A stretch of 21,970 nt of DNA from Oppiella nova (GCA_905397405.1 CAJPVJ010000641.1:1-21970); one strand, 5' to 3'. Numbered from the stretch's first letter, positions 8,930 to 21,970 are shown. Notes: generated by a model from the letters alone, not told the origin. Numbers and translations are program-made.

Positions 8930-9584
8930 TTTACTTACGGATATCTCGTCTTAAATTGCAATAAAATAGCAATCAATTGAATGAAAAAAATCATTTGTGG
9001 AAATAGTGTAGCATTTGAGTGAAAGTGGGTTTCATTTGCACTCAAACTCTATGTTCTATTCTCTGATCACTAATCGCGCGCTCATTAGAGAAATGTATTT
9101 ATTTTTCAAACGTTTACCAGAAAATAAAATACAGATTATGTGCTCGTTATTAAAATCGTTATAAAAATCGTTATAAATCTCTAATAAACTGTTATAAAAT
9201 TCTAGTAATATGTGGCGATTTTTCTAATTTCTAATGAACTTTAGGTTATTTATGGAATTTTAACTGACAGTTAAATCAAATTAATCTTACACTTCAAGAC
9301 TTATATTAAAGAATTTATAAAAATTGTATTTGAGTATATTTATTGATAATAAGATATAATATACAAAATAGATATTACTACTAAAAAATATTTTAAAGTT
9401 GACATTAGATATAGCATTCAACAAGTGATCACTTTTACAAAGAGAAATATTAAAAGTAAGATAAAAGTTTCTAATTGTACACCTTGAACATTTTCTACGA
9501 ATATTGTAGAAAAATAAACCTTTGAAATAAAATCAAGCCAATAATATAACTGATCCCATAATTAAAAGCAATAGTACCGGGAAT
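8930..9584. promoter_or_regulatory. Divergent promoter region of the coiled-coil and four-pass genes
   Basis: This carries a single copy of unit U1 at 8964-9090 and is homologous to 323-1061. The start codons at 8929 (-) and 9585 (+) face away from it. It is AT-rich apart from the palindromic CGCGCG core near 9076-9081. No ORF has coding character. Its conservation between the copies reflects duplication and does not by itself prove function. Confidence 0.55.
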
Positions 9585-10264
9585 ATGATGTCAGATCAAC
9601 AAACTGGTGACCAAGAGTACCAAAAGTATATGGAGTCTGAACTATTAAATGTGGAAGACATGGAGGATCCAGTCATTTTCACACCAAAGCCATTGAATAT
9701 AACAATAGTATTATCCAAATCACATGCACTTCTACTATATTGTATGCTTTGGTCACAATTGCTTTTGACTGTCCTATTGCTCGGCATTTGTATTTCATCG
9801 GTGTTTAGAACGGAAGCACAGCTCATAATGAGCCGATCGGCCTACTGGTCCTATTTCATGGCATCCCTTCTCATAGCTTTTCTCATCTATCAGTCCCTAA
9901 AAGCCGTCAATAAGAAAGTGAATAATAACGACGCCTTCACCTGTAGTCTCATCTCATTATTGGTGTCATTCATTATAGAAGTACTACTGATGTCACAACT
10001 GGTCTTCATTTTATTAACCCCTTCCGAAATAAGTGAGAATTTTTCAAATAATTGTCAATTTATATAGAATTCATAACTCATTGTATGTTTGAAGGCAATC
10101 AGAATGACTGCAATATAGAGTCAATAGCTCTATATATGATGAATATATTTCTCATTATATCTACTCTCCTATGTTTATACATTGTATTATCATATATGGG
10201 CTCGTATTACACCAAATGGGATGTTAGTCATAAAAATTCTGCAAATCTCACCAAATATTCATAA
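9585..10264 (+). CDS. Unrecognised four-pass membrane protein
   Basis: I do not recognise this family. Exon 1 is 9585-10032 and exon 2 is 10068-10264. They are joined by a 35-nt intron with GTGAGA donor and TATAG acceptor in phase 1, giving 214 residues. The ATG at 9585 is chosen because in-frame stops lie just upstream. An acidic cytosol-like leader (1-47) is followed by membrane segments at about 48-73, 85-103, 118-144 and 169-191. The loop before segment 4 has two cysteines (THCMFEGNQNDC). The tail is polar (KWDVSHKNSANLTKYS) with one NLT sequon. Four segments with a Cys-bearing second loop resemble tetraspan-type proteins in outline. The tetraspanin CCG motif and the claudin W..C..C pattern are absent. 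An AATAAA follows at about 10275. The damaged copy at 1062 differs by amino-acid changes and loses segment 4. Confidence 0.75.
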
Positions 10265-11218
10265 TTTCATTCAATAAAACTATTCAATAAATTCATATGA
10301 CAACCAATATTCAGTGTACAGTTGATACTGTATACAGAATTTAAAGAATCCATTCAACCTGTATAATGCATCTATAATGCAACTTGTACAATTTATGTAG
10401 TTTTTCATAATTAATTGTATTCACATTTTAAGTATATTTTGAAAATGATTAACTTTTGCCTCAGAATTGCTAATTATATGATCTAATAGCGAGAGCAATG
10501 GTAACAACTCGTGAATCATATGCTAATTGTTTGAGTAGTAATGCCATTGCAATGAAACGTGTAATCATTGTCCAATATCTCGCACTACCCGTCACTACCA
10601 ACAAACCTAACCCTATGTCACATAAATAAGCCAGATACTTATCACCACCAACTATCTACTAAACTATGATATCGGGGGCGTTGACAGGGCACAGGTGTGG
10701 ACACAATAAGTTACTATATAACTGTTAGATAGTCTTATGTGAAAACGAGTGTATAAAGTGTCCTATTTATGTATTTATGTATTGACCACAAGTTTCAGTG
10801 CTTTATGATTGCATACAAATGCCATTTACTATTAGATACATACAGTATTCATATGTCAGACTTATTGCCAAACATACAGTCAGTTCATTATAACTTTAAT
10901 ATCACACTTAATCAAAACAATTATCAACTTTTCAACAAGGACAACTAATCATTAAATATTTTGAATTGAATTATACAAGTGCAATATTAGTGATCCTGGT
11001 TAAAATAGTGAACGATTGTGTCAGGTAACTATAGTTTGATGATTAATACGCCCTTTAATTGTCAAACTCAACTCTACCTGTGACTCACCGTATGGTTGCA
11101 TAATATATGTGCAATAAATACGTGTGAATACATCGTGAGTGTGTGTTAGCATTGGTTTGTATTGAGGATACGGCGGGTGCAGAGATATAGCGGACGTATT
11201 AGCTGTATGTGTGAAGTG
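10265..11218. other. Intergenic region, then probable WIP 5' untranslated exon
   Basis: No coding region was found. Polyadenylation signals of the four-pass gene lie near its left edge. A GTAAGT donor at 11219-11224 suggests that the bases just before it are the end of a non-coding first exon of the WIP gene. Confidence 0.45.
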
Positions 11219-11918
11219 GTAAGTGATTGGCTGGTTGTGAGTGAGGGCTAACTTCCGTCATCTTACAGTTGTTGTCATTATTGTGAACCCATTTAAAGCC
11301 TCTAATAGTGAACTCATTGACTGCAACGACCACTCATTTGTGCTCATTTACCACTCATTGCCCGACACAACCACCACTACATCACCACTACATCCCTGTC
11401 CACGACTCTCACCAATGCTCACATCAATGGTATTTGCGTTCATTTGTTCAAATCCTTAATTCAATATACGAGCCAATCATACGCATAACCATTACTATGC
11501 ATACAATACAGCGTACAGTGTATTGAATGTAGGTTTCAGTGATAAGTGATTAGTATTACTGTTAGTCTAATATTAAGGCTTAATTGCAAACCTGCGATAA
11601 GTGGTTGCGATTGCAGTCAACACACAATCACTTCATTTCATTGAACACTGAAATGGTTGTCCTTATAGTGAAAGTGATTAGTATTACTGTTAGTCTAATA
11701 TTAAGGCTTAATTGCAAACCTGCGATAAGTGGTTGCGATTGCAGTCAACACACAATCACTTCATTTCATTGAACACTGAAATGGTTGTCCTTATAGTGTG
11801 AGACAACCACTGAATCACTGGATCCACTGAATCACTGATTCACTCATTACTAGACATTTAGCGATCATTTTATGTTTGATTTGATTATTGATTTGTTTTG
11901 TTATTTGTTTGTCATTAG
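11219..11918 (+). other. Probable 5' UTR intron of the WIP gene, containing a 127-bp repeat
   Basis: The GTAAGT at 11219 and the pyrimidine-rich TTTGTCATTAG ending at 11918 fit an intron in the 5' untranslated region. 11544-11670 recurs exactly at 11672-11798 with 'a' at 11671. Short ORFs here (such as 11241-11459) are rich in common low-complexity codons and are not supported as genes. Confidence 0.5.
11544..11798. repeat. 127-bp direct repeat with single-base spacer (non-coding)
   Basis: 11544-11670 equals 11672-11798, with 'a' at 11671. Outside these bounds the two copies mismatch at once (t11543/a11671, a11671/t11799). Confidence 0.92.
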
Positions 11919-11965
11919 AGTATCAGTTGCTCTCAATAGTGGTTATCAATAGGTTTAGTGATCCG

Positions 11966-14900
11966 ATGGCACCCTTACCTCCGCCACCACCACCCGCACC
12001 ACCGCCACCACCAGCGGGTGGACCGCCTAAGCTCGCTAAGAACGATGCTCAGGGTAGGAATGCCATGTTGTCTGAGATCAGGTCCGGCACCAGACTTAAA
12101 AAGACCGCTCAAGTGAACGACAGGAGTGCACCCATTCTCGATGGTATACATCCAGACATTGCTGACATTGCCGTCATTGCCATCCGCTATCATATTCCGC
12201 TTGCAATCACTAAACCATTTGTTGTCTTAAACGCTATATTCTTATGGCTTCTGACCTAACATTTGATGCTATAATTGACTCAAACTCTTGTTTCGCTCAC
12301 ATATTTGCTAAACATTTCTCTATTCATTGCTTTAATAGCTATGTATTGACTGAATGCGAGTTTAATTGATTTGATGTGATTTCAGGCAAAGCGTCTTCGT
12401 CTGGAAATAATGGGAGTTCTGGTCCTCAAAAGCCGATGCAGTCATCGAATGGTATGTCTGGAGGACCGATGCAATTGGGAGGACTGTTTGCTGGCGGTGT
12501 CCCTAAACTGAGACAAACGGGCAGTAAGTTAGTGGCCAACCAAACGGGCAGTAAGTTAGTGGCCAACGGACTGACCGTTAGTGCGAATAAAGTGAACAAT
12601 AGTTACACGAAAACTGACGAATCGGTGCGACCGACAAATACATCCATTAAGACTAGTCTTGAATCGAAATTTCAAAGCAATTCAAACAATAACTCATCGT
12701 TTTTGCATCCAATCAATGGACTAAATGTTAGCAATAATAACAAATTCCATACAATGAAAGCACGAGAGAAACCCAATTATGTGGTGAACGACAGCAAAGG
12801 ACAGGCGCCTCAAGTGCCGCCGTCCGGCCCCACGAAGACCAGTGCCCCTCTATTGCCCAAAAAGCCGCCGACAATCCAGAGGTCCAACTCCCAGTCCAGT
12901 AGTAGAAGCGCATCAAATGTGAACCGAAGGCCGGGGCCGCCAAATATGAAACCCCCGCCACCGCCCAAAATGGCTAACGGTGTGAACAGTGCTAACAGTG
13001 TTTCCCATCAAACCATTCAATCGAAACCATTGAATGTGAGTCAAAGACAGAGTTTCAAAGACGAGAACTCGAGTGCAAAACCAGACTTTTCTGCATTGGT
13101 GTCAAACTTCAACCAACAGTCCGTCAAACCTCCGGCACCGCCCAGGAATGGCAACGGTATGTCTCAAAGCCCGACATATCCGCCACCGCCACCACCCGTG
13201 TCGACGATCCCGACGCGGCCTAACAATACTGTTCAGCGGTTGCCATCCATGAAGGCCAGTGCGCCCACTATTCCCATACAGGCGCCCAAAGGGCCCGTCA
13301 CCAGTCGAGCTCCGTTAGGACCTCCACCACCGCCTCCGCACAGAAGTACGTCTAATGGCACACCTAATAATAACTATCCCTCACAGCCACCGCCCCCGCC
13401 CTCGCTTACCAAAGTAGTCAACCCTAAAGTCAATAGAAATGACTTCTCATCACCCGGTCCGCCCCCTCCCATCCGGAATACCTCTAAGACTACTTCCAAT
13501 AACAGTAGAGGTATTTCTAACACACTATTCCTTTCCTTTCGTTTTATTAACTAATTGTGTATTGATTTGAATTGAAGAACAATTTTCGTCGCGATTCTCG
13601 ACATTTAAGGGAATCTTTGAACTGCCGGCGCCATCGACAATGTCCGCTCAAAATAAAGTCTACCCGAGTCAGAGTAAGTACACCACTGACACTGCCATAC
13701 CTTATATCTGTTGAATGTACCCTTGGAGGCAAATATAGTCATTACACCATTTTAATCGATGTTGACATTGATTGCAATGCTTTCAACCAAATACAGAAAT
13801 CTATTACTCAATGAGTGACCCATTGCGCCAATTATGCACTCATTCACTATAGAAACTCATTGATAGACATCTTATATCTTTGTTTCCACGACCACTCGTT
13901 TCATTAGATTTCAAATAAACATAATGTGTTATAAATGTTAGAATTTCACTATTTTGACGATTTTCTGAATAAGCTGTCAGATAATAATTGTTTGTTACTT
14001 TTAATTCTCTAGTCATATACCTGTACACCTACAATATAGCTGCAGTATATCCCTGAGCCAACAATTATTGCTAATTGAATCCCACACACAGACTGCCAGT
14101 TTAGTATTCAAGAGCACCGGTTATTCATTAAATACACAACACTTTTAACTTATTTATGTATTAAATCTAAATTTAGTGTTTGTTTAAGACCATAACTATT
14201 TGCTACAAATAACATTAGCATTGAATTCGAAATTGTAGTATTAATCATAAAGATTACAAAATTAGTAACTTGAACATTTTGTCTTTAATATGTACGATAG
14301 TCAATATAGTGGTAACAAATTGCGATATTAATTTATTTAAGTAATTAAGTTAAATATCCTTACTATACAGCATTAAACAATATTTTCATAATGAATGCAA
14401 TATTTTTACTAATTTGTCATTTATTTCCTTCGATTGTTATGTCGAAAAACAGTTGCCTTTTGAGTTCAATGAATGTATTTTTATTATACTTTATAAACTG
14501 TGATATAAAATCACAAGTTTTATGAACCGAAAAGCAATTTGAGATCTTTTTAGCAATTCTGATATTTTTCTAATTAACTATTTTACATGATTTTCATACA
14601 ATTCAATTATTTGTTTAAATTGAAAACTTATTTTAACCCAAATGCCAAATGTTTTACTTTATTCTATCTCTGTATTATTATATAATGATTGCAATCCCCA
14701 TGTTTTAGTACTTTAAACAATTTTAGTATCATCCAGAATATTCTTAAATTGATATTTCCTATCAAATCTACTTTACTATACCGTATATACCTTATGAAAG
14801 AGTTGCAGTGATAGTAATAAAATAATAAATAATGTAAATGTACTGTATAAACATAAACGATTGTAAATTTAGGCAAAAGCTATAACTTATGGCCTATAAA

Positions 14901-15503
14901 TATACTAACACGATAAAACAAATTCATAATTGTTTTCGCAATTTATATGCAGTAAATTATAGAAATTGTGGTGAATTTTGCTATATTTGTTTTATAAAAA
15001 CATGGTTTCCTTAACAATTGACAGGAAATAAGGATTATTTAAGAATATCCTGGTTTTTAGATCTGGATGACTAAAAAATTTGTAGTAAACATTATGACAC
15101 TAGTTTACAAGTTATGACACTAATGAAAATTACTCAGTACATACTGTACTGAAATGTGTATGTGTAGAATAACAGTATTCAAATGAAATATTTGGCATTT
15201 GAGTAAAGAATTTTGTATAAAAAATGATTTATTTATAGACTTGATAAAATAAAACAACAGAATTAAATTTATTGTATTAAAATGTGGTGATTTGGAAATG
15301 TATTATAAATTATCAAACTATTTATGTTTTCAGTGCAACAAAGTCAGAGACGTCGAGACCCTCCACCCCCGCCCCCACAAGTGGCCAATGGGACGGCGGG
15401 CAACTGGCCTCCAGTGAGCGCACACAACAACAACACTAAGAAATTCTCATCGAATCCTATGCTTCACATACAGATCGGCTCATCTGTAGCCCAATCCAGT
15501 TGA
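11966..15503 (+). CDS. WIP/verprolin (WASP-interacting protein family)
   Basis: Binds actin monomers and stabilises WASP/N-WASP, linking them to Arp2/3-driven actin assembly. Exons are 11966-12143, 12386-13510, 13578-13673 and 15334-15503, all in phase, giving 463 residues; human WIPF1 is about 500. Residues 3-16 are a profilin-type polyproline run. A WH2 motif spans about 29-47 (GRNAMLSEI...RLKKT), followed by NDRSAPILDG, as in WIP. A second actin-binding-like segment, GGLFAGGVPKLRQTG, lies early in exon 2. A long proline-rich middle has many PPPPP blocks for profilin and SH3 partners. Exon 3 encodes the WASP-binding region (SRFSTFKGIFELPAPS...NKVYPSQ), which matches the conserved ESRF..F....LP.PE....K.YPSK pattern of WIP. 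The last exon is Pro/Asn-rich. An in-frame 27-bp duplication in exon 2 doubles QTGSKLVAN. The ATG is preceded by a likely 5' UTR splice acceptor at 11917-11918. Confidence 0.92.
12515..12568 (+). repeat. In-frame 27-bp tandem duplication in WIP exon 2
   Basis: Two back-to-back copies of a 27-bp unit encode QTGSKLVAN twice, right after the PKLR actin-binding-like segment. The length is a multiple of three and the unit differs in size from the 127-bp class, so it is probably real. Confidence 0.8.
13674..15333 (+). other. Long AT-rich intron 3 of the WIP gene
   Basis: GTAAGT donor at 13674 and TTTATGTTTTCAG acceptor ending at 15333. At 1660 nt it is far longer than the other introns in the window. 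No nested gene, RNA gene or transposon was recognised. Confidence 0.8.
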
Positions 15504-15653
15504 TGATCATTGGGTGACCACCGATAGGCAACTGGCCTCCAGTGAGCGCACACAACAACAACACTAAGAAATTCTCATCGAATCCTATGCTTCACATACA
15601 GATCGGCTCATCTGTAGCCCAATCCAGTTGATGATCATTGGGTGACCACCGAT
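15399..15653. repeat. 127-bp direct repeat with single-base spacer across the WIP stop codon
   Basis: 15399-15525 equals 15527-15653, with 'a' at 15526. It covers the last codons and stop (15501-15503) plus early 3' UTR, so the protein is unaffected. Edges mismatch at g15398/a15526 and a15526/g15654. Confidence 0.93.
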
Positions 15654-17008
15654 GATATGATCACATTCTAACGCATTCAACGAATATTATCTATCATGTG
15701 ATGAAAACTTGACATCAATTGTTAAATTCACGACTTGAGTGCCTTTTTCACACACGACTGGCCGGTGACTGACATTCAAAACATATGTGAAATATTTTGA
15801 CGGATTTAAGACATTTGATTACTATTTGTAAAGTTATGTTAATATACTTGCGATGAGAAGACTAATCAGTGTTTTTGAAATGGTTTATAAAAATGAATTT
15901 ATTTTTGAAAGTGAAAAGAATTACAAATTATATATAAAATTGAGTCACAAAATGAAACTAAATTATAAAATAATAAAATGTTAGTTAAATATTATATTAT
16001 ATAATCATTATGAATGTACAATAAAAATAATTAATAAAATTATTAATTGATGTTAACATTGATTTTGGTCTATTTTTTTACAATTTTAACAATAAAACAA
16101 TTGTAAGCATTTAATTTAAGTTTACACTATTATATGAATCAAATGAATTGTTTTAAACACATTTGATGATAATATTTAAAATAAATTAATGAATTCTGAT
16201 TCAATGATATGATCTGGACATTTAAAATAAATACACATACAGTAGGAAAGCACTCGTAAAATATCGAGTGTCCCATCGTATCAGGAATACTTGAAATTAA
16301 AATTAAAAATATTTACAATTATATTATACGTACAAAAACTATACCAAAATGTTGGAAATTTATTCATATTTTATGTGCAATTTATAAAATATTCATAAAT
16401 TGCTTACCCTGGTCATAATTATAGTTTTACTGCATTCATGTCTGTTTTTTCATAAAAAATGGCTAATTTCTTGCCGCTTAAGCATTGATTCAATTGATGC
16501 GAGCATTCAATGACAGTTGTATTCCTATGGTATTACGTAAAATAGACATGCATGGATTGCAACTCAAATTATGATCAGGGTTGGCATTATATAAATATTT
16601 TGTAAATCTCACATAAAATATGAATAAATTTCCAACATTTTGGTATAGTTTTTGTTGGTAGAATATAATTGTAAATATTTTTAATTTTAATTTCAAGTGA
16701 AAGTAGTCCTGATACGATGGGACACCCATTATAATCAAAAGCCGAATTTCTATTAAATTAGTTTTGTCTCCTAATTTAAACACAGATTCACAAGAATTTC
16801 TAATTTTAGAGTTAATTTACATTAAATGTTTATTACAAAGCTATTGATATAATTTTAAAATAATACTGAATATTGCAAAGTTTTTGATAAACTAATATTT
16901 GAATTGACTTTTATGTGTTTTTGAAGTGTTAAACACCGGATCAATGGAAACATAGAATTTAGAGTAAAACACATTCAAATCAAATCTTATATTGTATTCA
17001 AAATGCAT
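15504..17008. other. Convergent intergenic region (WIP and TMEM98 3' sides)
   Basis: Strongly AT-rich, with several AATAAA signals (about 15970-16060) that would serve WIP. It holds a foldback element at 16268-16725. No protein-coding gene is supported; the ORF on the minus strand at 16490-16783 lies inside that element. Confidence 0.6.
16268..16725. mobile_element. Foldback / MITE-like element with long inverted arms
   Basis: The left arm from 16268 (GTGTCCCATCGTATCAGGA) pairs with the right arm ending at 16725. The match continues for well over 120 bp on each side, with gaps and substitutions, and weakly to within about 70 bp of the centre. There is no transposase ORF. A TA dinucleotide lies a few bases outside each end, which would suit a TA-targeting family such as Tc1/mariner, but I cannot define the target duplication. 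Arm divergence indicates an old insertion. Confidence 0.7.
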
Positions 17009-17799
17009 TTATCGATTTATATCAACTCTATTAGCATTTTCGATATCTTTTTCTTCATCTGAGTTAACATTGGATGGGGTAAGGGATGTGTCCAAAAGTG
17101 TTTGTCCGGCGTCACGTAGAATCTAAATGTACGCAAATATTAATGAATCAATTATTGTTAAAATGAAAAATTACAAAACGAGACAAACCTTTAACTGGAC
17201 GTCCAATTCTTGAAGAGCCTCTTGAATCCAATGGCTCTTAACATGACACAGATATCTGATGACAATAGCGAGCTGTGACACGGATAAGACCAGTGAAAGA
17301 CATCGTGACTCGAGTAGTCGTGGGTCGAGTGGGGGGTACATAGACTGGACGACATCGTCCACTCGGGGACTGATCCGTTGGGCAACTCTAATGATTTCCC
17401 ACAACTTGTGCTGCTGTTCCTCCTCCTGGTATCGGGTCATTGCACTCATCGTCGCCGCCACTAATCGCTCAGTCAAGTGATGACAACTCTTCAGTATTGC
17501 CAGACAATGAGGTATGAGTCCAGTGGCGTCGTCCACCCATTGGGTGTCCGCCAATATCTTATCGATGTCTGGATGGAGCCGCACGTCATCCAACTCCATG
17601 TTATTGATGGCGTTGTGTCCCCATCGTATCCGTTGTGACCACCGATTAGACCGACGTCTGGACGCGAATCGATAAAATGTTTAGCAAAGAAGTCTTTGCG
17701 ACAATACCGGTGATGACATATCACTATCAGTGCCACCAATGATCCCACGAATACCAGACACAGGACACCGATGGCCACGATTACTATGCTCTCCATCAT
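17009..17799 (-). CDS. TMEM98: TMEM98, with an apparent 1-nt frameshift
   Basis: A single-pass membrane protein. In vertebrates it is known for binding and restraining the myelin regulatory factor MYRF, and for effects on eye size. Start at 17799, or 17796 (MESIVIVAIGVL closely resembles human METVVIVAIGVL). The membrane segment is about residues 5-28, then HRYCRKDF and DVGLIGG. The frame is lost between about 17600 and 17640 and resumes at MELDDVRLHPDI. The main domain follows: DDATGLIPHCLAILK, LTERLVA, RISPRVDDVVQSMYPPLDPRLL. A 66-nt intron (17123-17188) leads to the last exon, 17009-17122 (ILRDAGQT...DINR). I tested splice options for the frame change: those ending at the AG at 17595-17594 with an acceptable donor are in the wrong phase. 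A missing base, perhaps at the GGGG run 17619-17622, is the simplest reading. Identity is secure; integrity is not. Confidence 0.88.
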
Positions 17800-19276
17800 T
17801 AGGCTATCGTTGAAAAGCTGTCAATTCGCTGAAGTATGTCATCAACCGATTGGAAAGCATTTTGAAACACAATTATTTAAAACCTAATTTTGATTTTCTA
17901 GTGATTTTTGATTATATTCACACATTTCAGACACAAGAATCTGAATTCAAGGTCATTGTCCACAACTTCACAACTCATATACCAAATGAAAACTGAAACT
18001 CTATTTGATTGAAAACTTGTTTCCAAACTAGTTTCACAACTTTTACTCGCATTTCAGTAGTGATGCCAAAATGTTTTCATTATTACAATCATTACATCCA
18101 TGACTTCCAACCATTGACTTGTGTTTTACTACATTTCAATTATGCTCTTTTTGTTCAATTGTTAATCCGTATAAATGTCATCAAAATTTCTAAATTATTA
18201 GTTTAAATGCTAATATAAATTATGTTTACTAATAGTTATATTTATGTTTACCGGTAATCCTAGAATTATGTAAAATTTTAAGTTATATTTAGTTTGATCA
18301 TTTTATTTAATGATTTTACAATCTGAAATACTCTAAATAACTGCATTCATATGTTTGATACTTTATATACTGTAATTAATTTATTAAACATTTTGGCTAA
18401 AACTTCATAAAACAATTTTTAAATTGTAATTATAGTAATGATATGAAATTTGTGTATATTTTCCATTTCAAACATTGTTCTTGAATTTATGTTTTATTGA
18501 GTTTATACTTCTGTTCAAATATGAAACAAAATTTTATTACTATTACATCTATGTTTGCAAATTAATTACTTTTATACCAAAATATCTACAGTATAGATTC
18601 TATAGTAGTGTATAGAATGAAAAAAGTATTCTACAATGTATAGTACAATACTTTGTATTACCCATAGCTTGACTTGAGTTATTAAAAATTGAGATCTATG
18701 AATTATAATTATAATTATATATGAAATCTACCAAAAATTAAAGATTTTAATCATACCTTAAACTTTAAAGCTTAAAGGAAAAACAAGTGTTTTCAAGTGA
18801 ATGTCTAGAAATTTCTAATTTGAACCTGGGATGGTCTTAATTGAACTCAATATTACAAATTGTATTTACATATAAGTTAGTGTTCAGATTAATTCAATTG
18901 TTCAAAGATATCTTTCAAATATTTGCTGCCATTTAGATACTATTTCTATTGATCTTGACTATTTATAGAAATATTAAAATTTCTAAAAAAGAGCAATAAC
19001 AAATGAGGTTTATTTATAATTTAGTAAATTATTTATGATAATGTTGATAATGTAATGTGTATTGTACAGTATACAATGAAAAATGCTATGTTTCTATAAT
19101 ATAATAATTTAATAATATTTAGAATACAAATAGAATATGAATGTAAAAACATATATCTAATTTATCTATATGTATCCATGTAATTTATCCATATGTCTAT
19201 CTAATTTATCTAATTTAAAAACATATAAATATAAATTGATTTTTTATAAAAATAATAATTGAAAGCTTGAGAAAGA
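17800..19276. other. AT-rich intergenic region, no gene seen
   Basis: This holds the TMEM98 upstream region and the region downstream of the ACSL gene. It consists of long A/T runs and small imperfect palindromes (about 18590-18660). ATCTAATTT-like repeats lie at about 19155-19220. The ORF at 18009-18206 shows no family features. No RNA gene was recognised. Confidence 0.55.
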
Positions 19277-21662
<2,386 letters not shown>

Positions 21663-21970
21663 TGTACACTATTTACGAAAAGATTAGGATTTAAAGTTTA
21701 AATTTTAAAGTAAAGTATTTTCTACGAGTGTTATTCAAATAATGACAGTTCGGGCGTTGCATTCAAAATTACAACAATAGCTGGGCTATTAGACAATTTC
21801 TATCAGGAACAGTGGCTAAATGGTGGTATCATTAGATTAAAATACAAAATCAATGTTTAATTAATAAGGTTCACGAGATTATGATATAATATATCAGATA
21901 TATTCTTGGTCTGCTACAGTAGTTGCCGTATTAGTTGAGTTAACGTTTGAATAGTTCATATCTATTCATT
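21663..21970. other. Upstream region of the ACSL gene
   Basis: AT-rich, non-coding, truncated by the window edge. It should contain the 5' UTR and perhaps the promoter or a first intron. No specific element was recognised. Confidence 0.45.

Noticed and set aside
13572-13814. Independent 80-codon ORF after WIP exon 2
   Set aside because: The real reading is another frame, where 13578-13673 is a WIP exon encoding the WASP-binding motif with proper splice sites.
16490-16783. 97-codon minus-strand ORF
   Set aside because: It lies across the right arm of the foldback element and shows no recognisable domain.
17594-17655. 62-nt intron as explanation of the TMEM98 frame change
   Set aside because: The phase fits, but the GTCGGT donor is poor and it would delete the conserved GLIGG segment.

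Overview
This is eukaryotic nuclear DNA from an animal, not prokaryotic DNA. Every confident gene is split by GT-AG introns, mostly 35-100 nt. The products include metazoan-type proteins: TMEM98, a WIP/verprolin, a brevin-class R-SNARE and an ACSL3/4-type acyl-CoA synthetase. Intergenic DNA and the long introns are AT-rich. Small introns and tight packing suit a compact arthropod genome, for instance a mite, but that placement is inference only.

Layout, left to right. 1-322 (-): a 5' fragment of a coiled-coil gene, running off the window edge. 1062-1734 (+): a damaged copy of a four-pass membrane protein gene. 2070-3497 (+): an HSD17B8-like short-chain dehydrogenase with an internal duplication and repeated 3' ends to about 4470. 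4531-6059 (-): shugoshin, with its C-terminal motif recovered across a last intron. 6412-6974 (+): an R-SNARE with three tiny 5' exons. 7517-8929 (-): the full coiled-coil gene, perhaps a divergent shugoshin relative. 9585-10264 (+): the intact four-pass gene. 11966-15503 (+): WIP/verprolin. 17009-17799 (-): TMEM98 with an apparent one-base frameshift. 19277-21662 (-): a complete 723-residue ACSL3/4-like enzyme. The genes do not form one pathway. They cover sister-chromatid cohesion, vesicle fusion, actin assembly, lipid activation and membrane functions. Nothing defence-like, mobile or operonic was found apart from one foldback element.

The strongest unexpected signal concerns the assembly. 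At six loci a 127-bp segment occurs twice in a row, always separated by one base, always 'a': 357/485, 1227/1355, 3393/3521, 8143/8271, 11544/11672 and 15399/15527. At a seventh locus two different 127-bp units meet with the same single 'a' (3940-4066, a4067, 4068-4194). This looks like untrimmed overlaps of a k=127 de Bruijn assembly joined with one filler base. Two of these joins break coding regions at 1354 and 8270. Disregarding the extra 128 bp gives open frames in both.

Under this artefact there appears to be a real segmental duplication. The coiled-coil promoter, four-pass gene and (in part) HSD17B8-like gene occur in more than one version, and the order of junction units suggests a tandem cassette. 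I found no convincing undescribed multi-gene system. The best biological leads are the unrecognised duplicated four-pass protein and the coiled-coil gene beside shugoshin.
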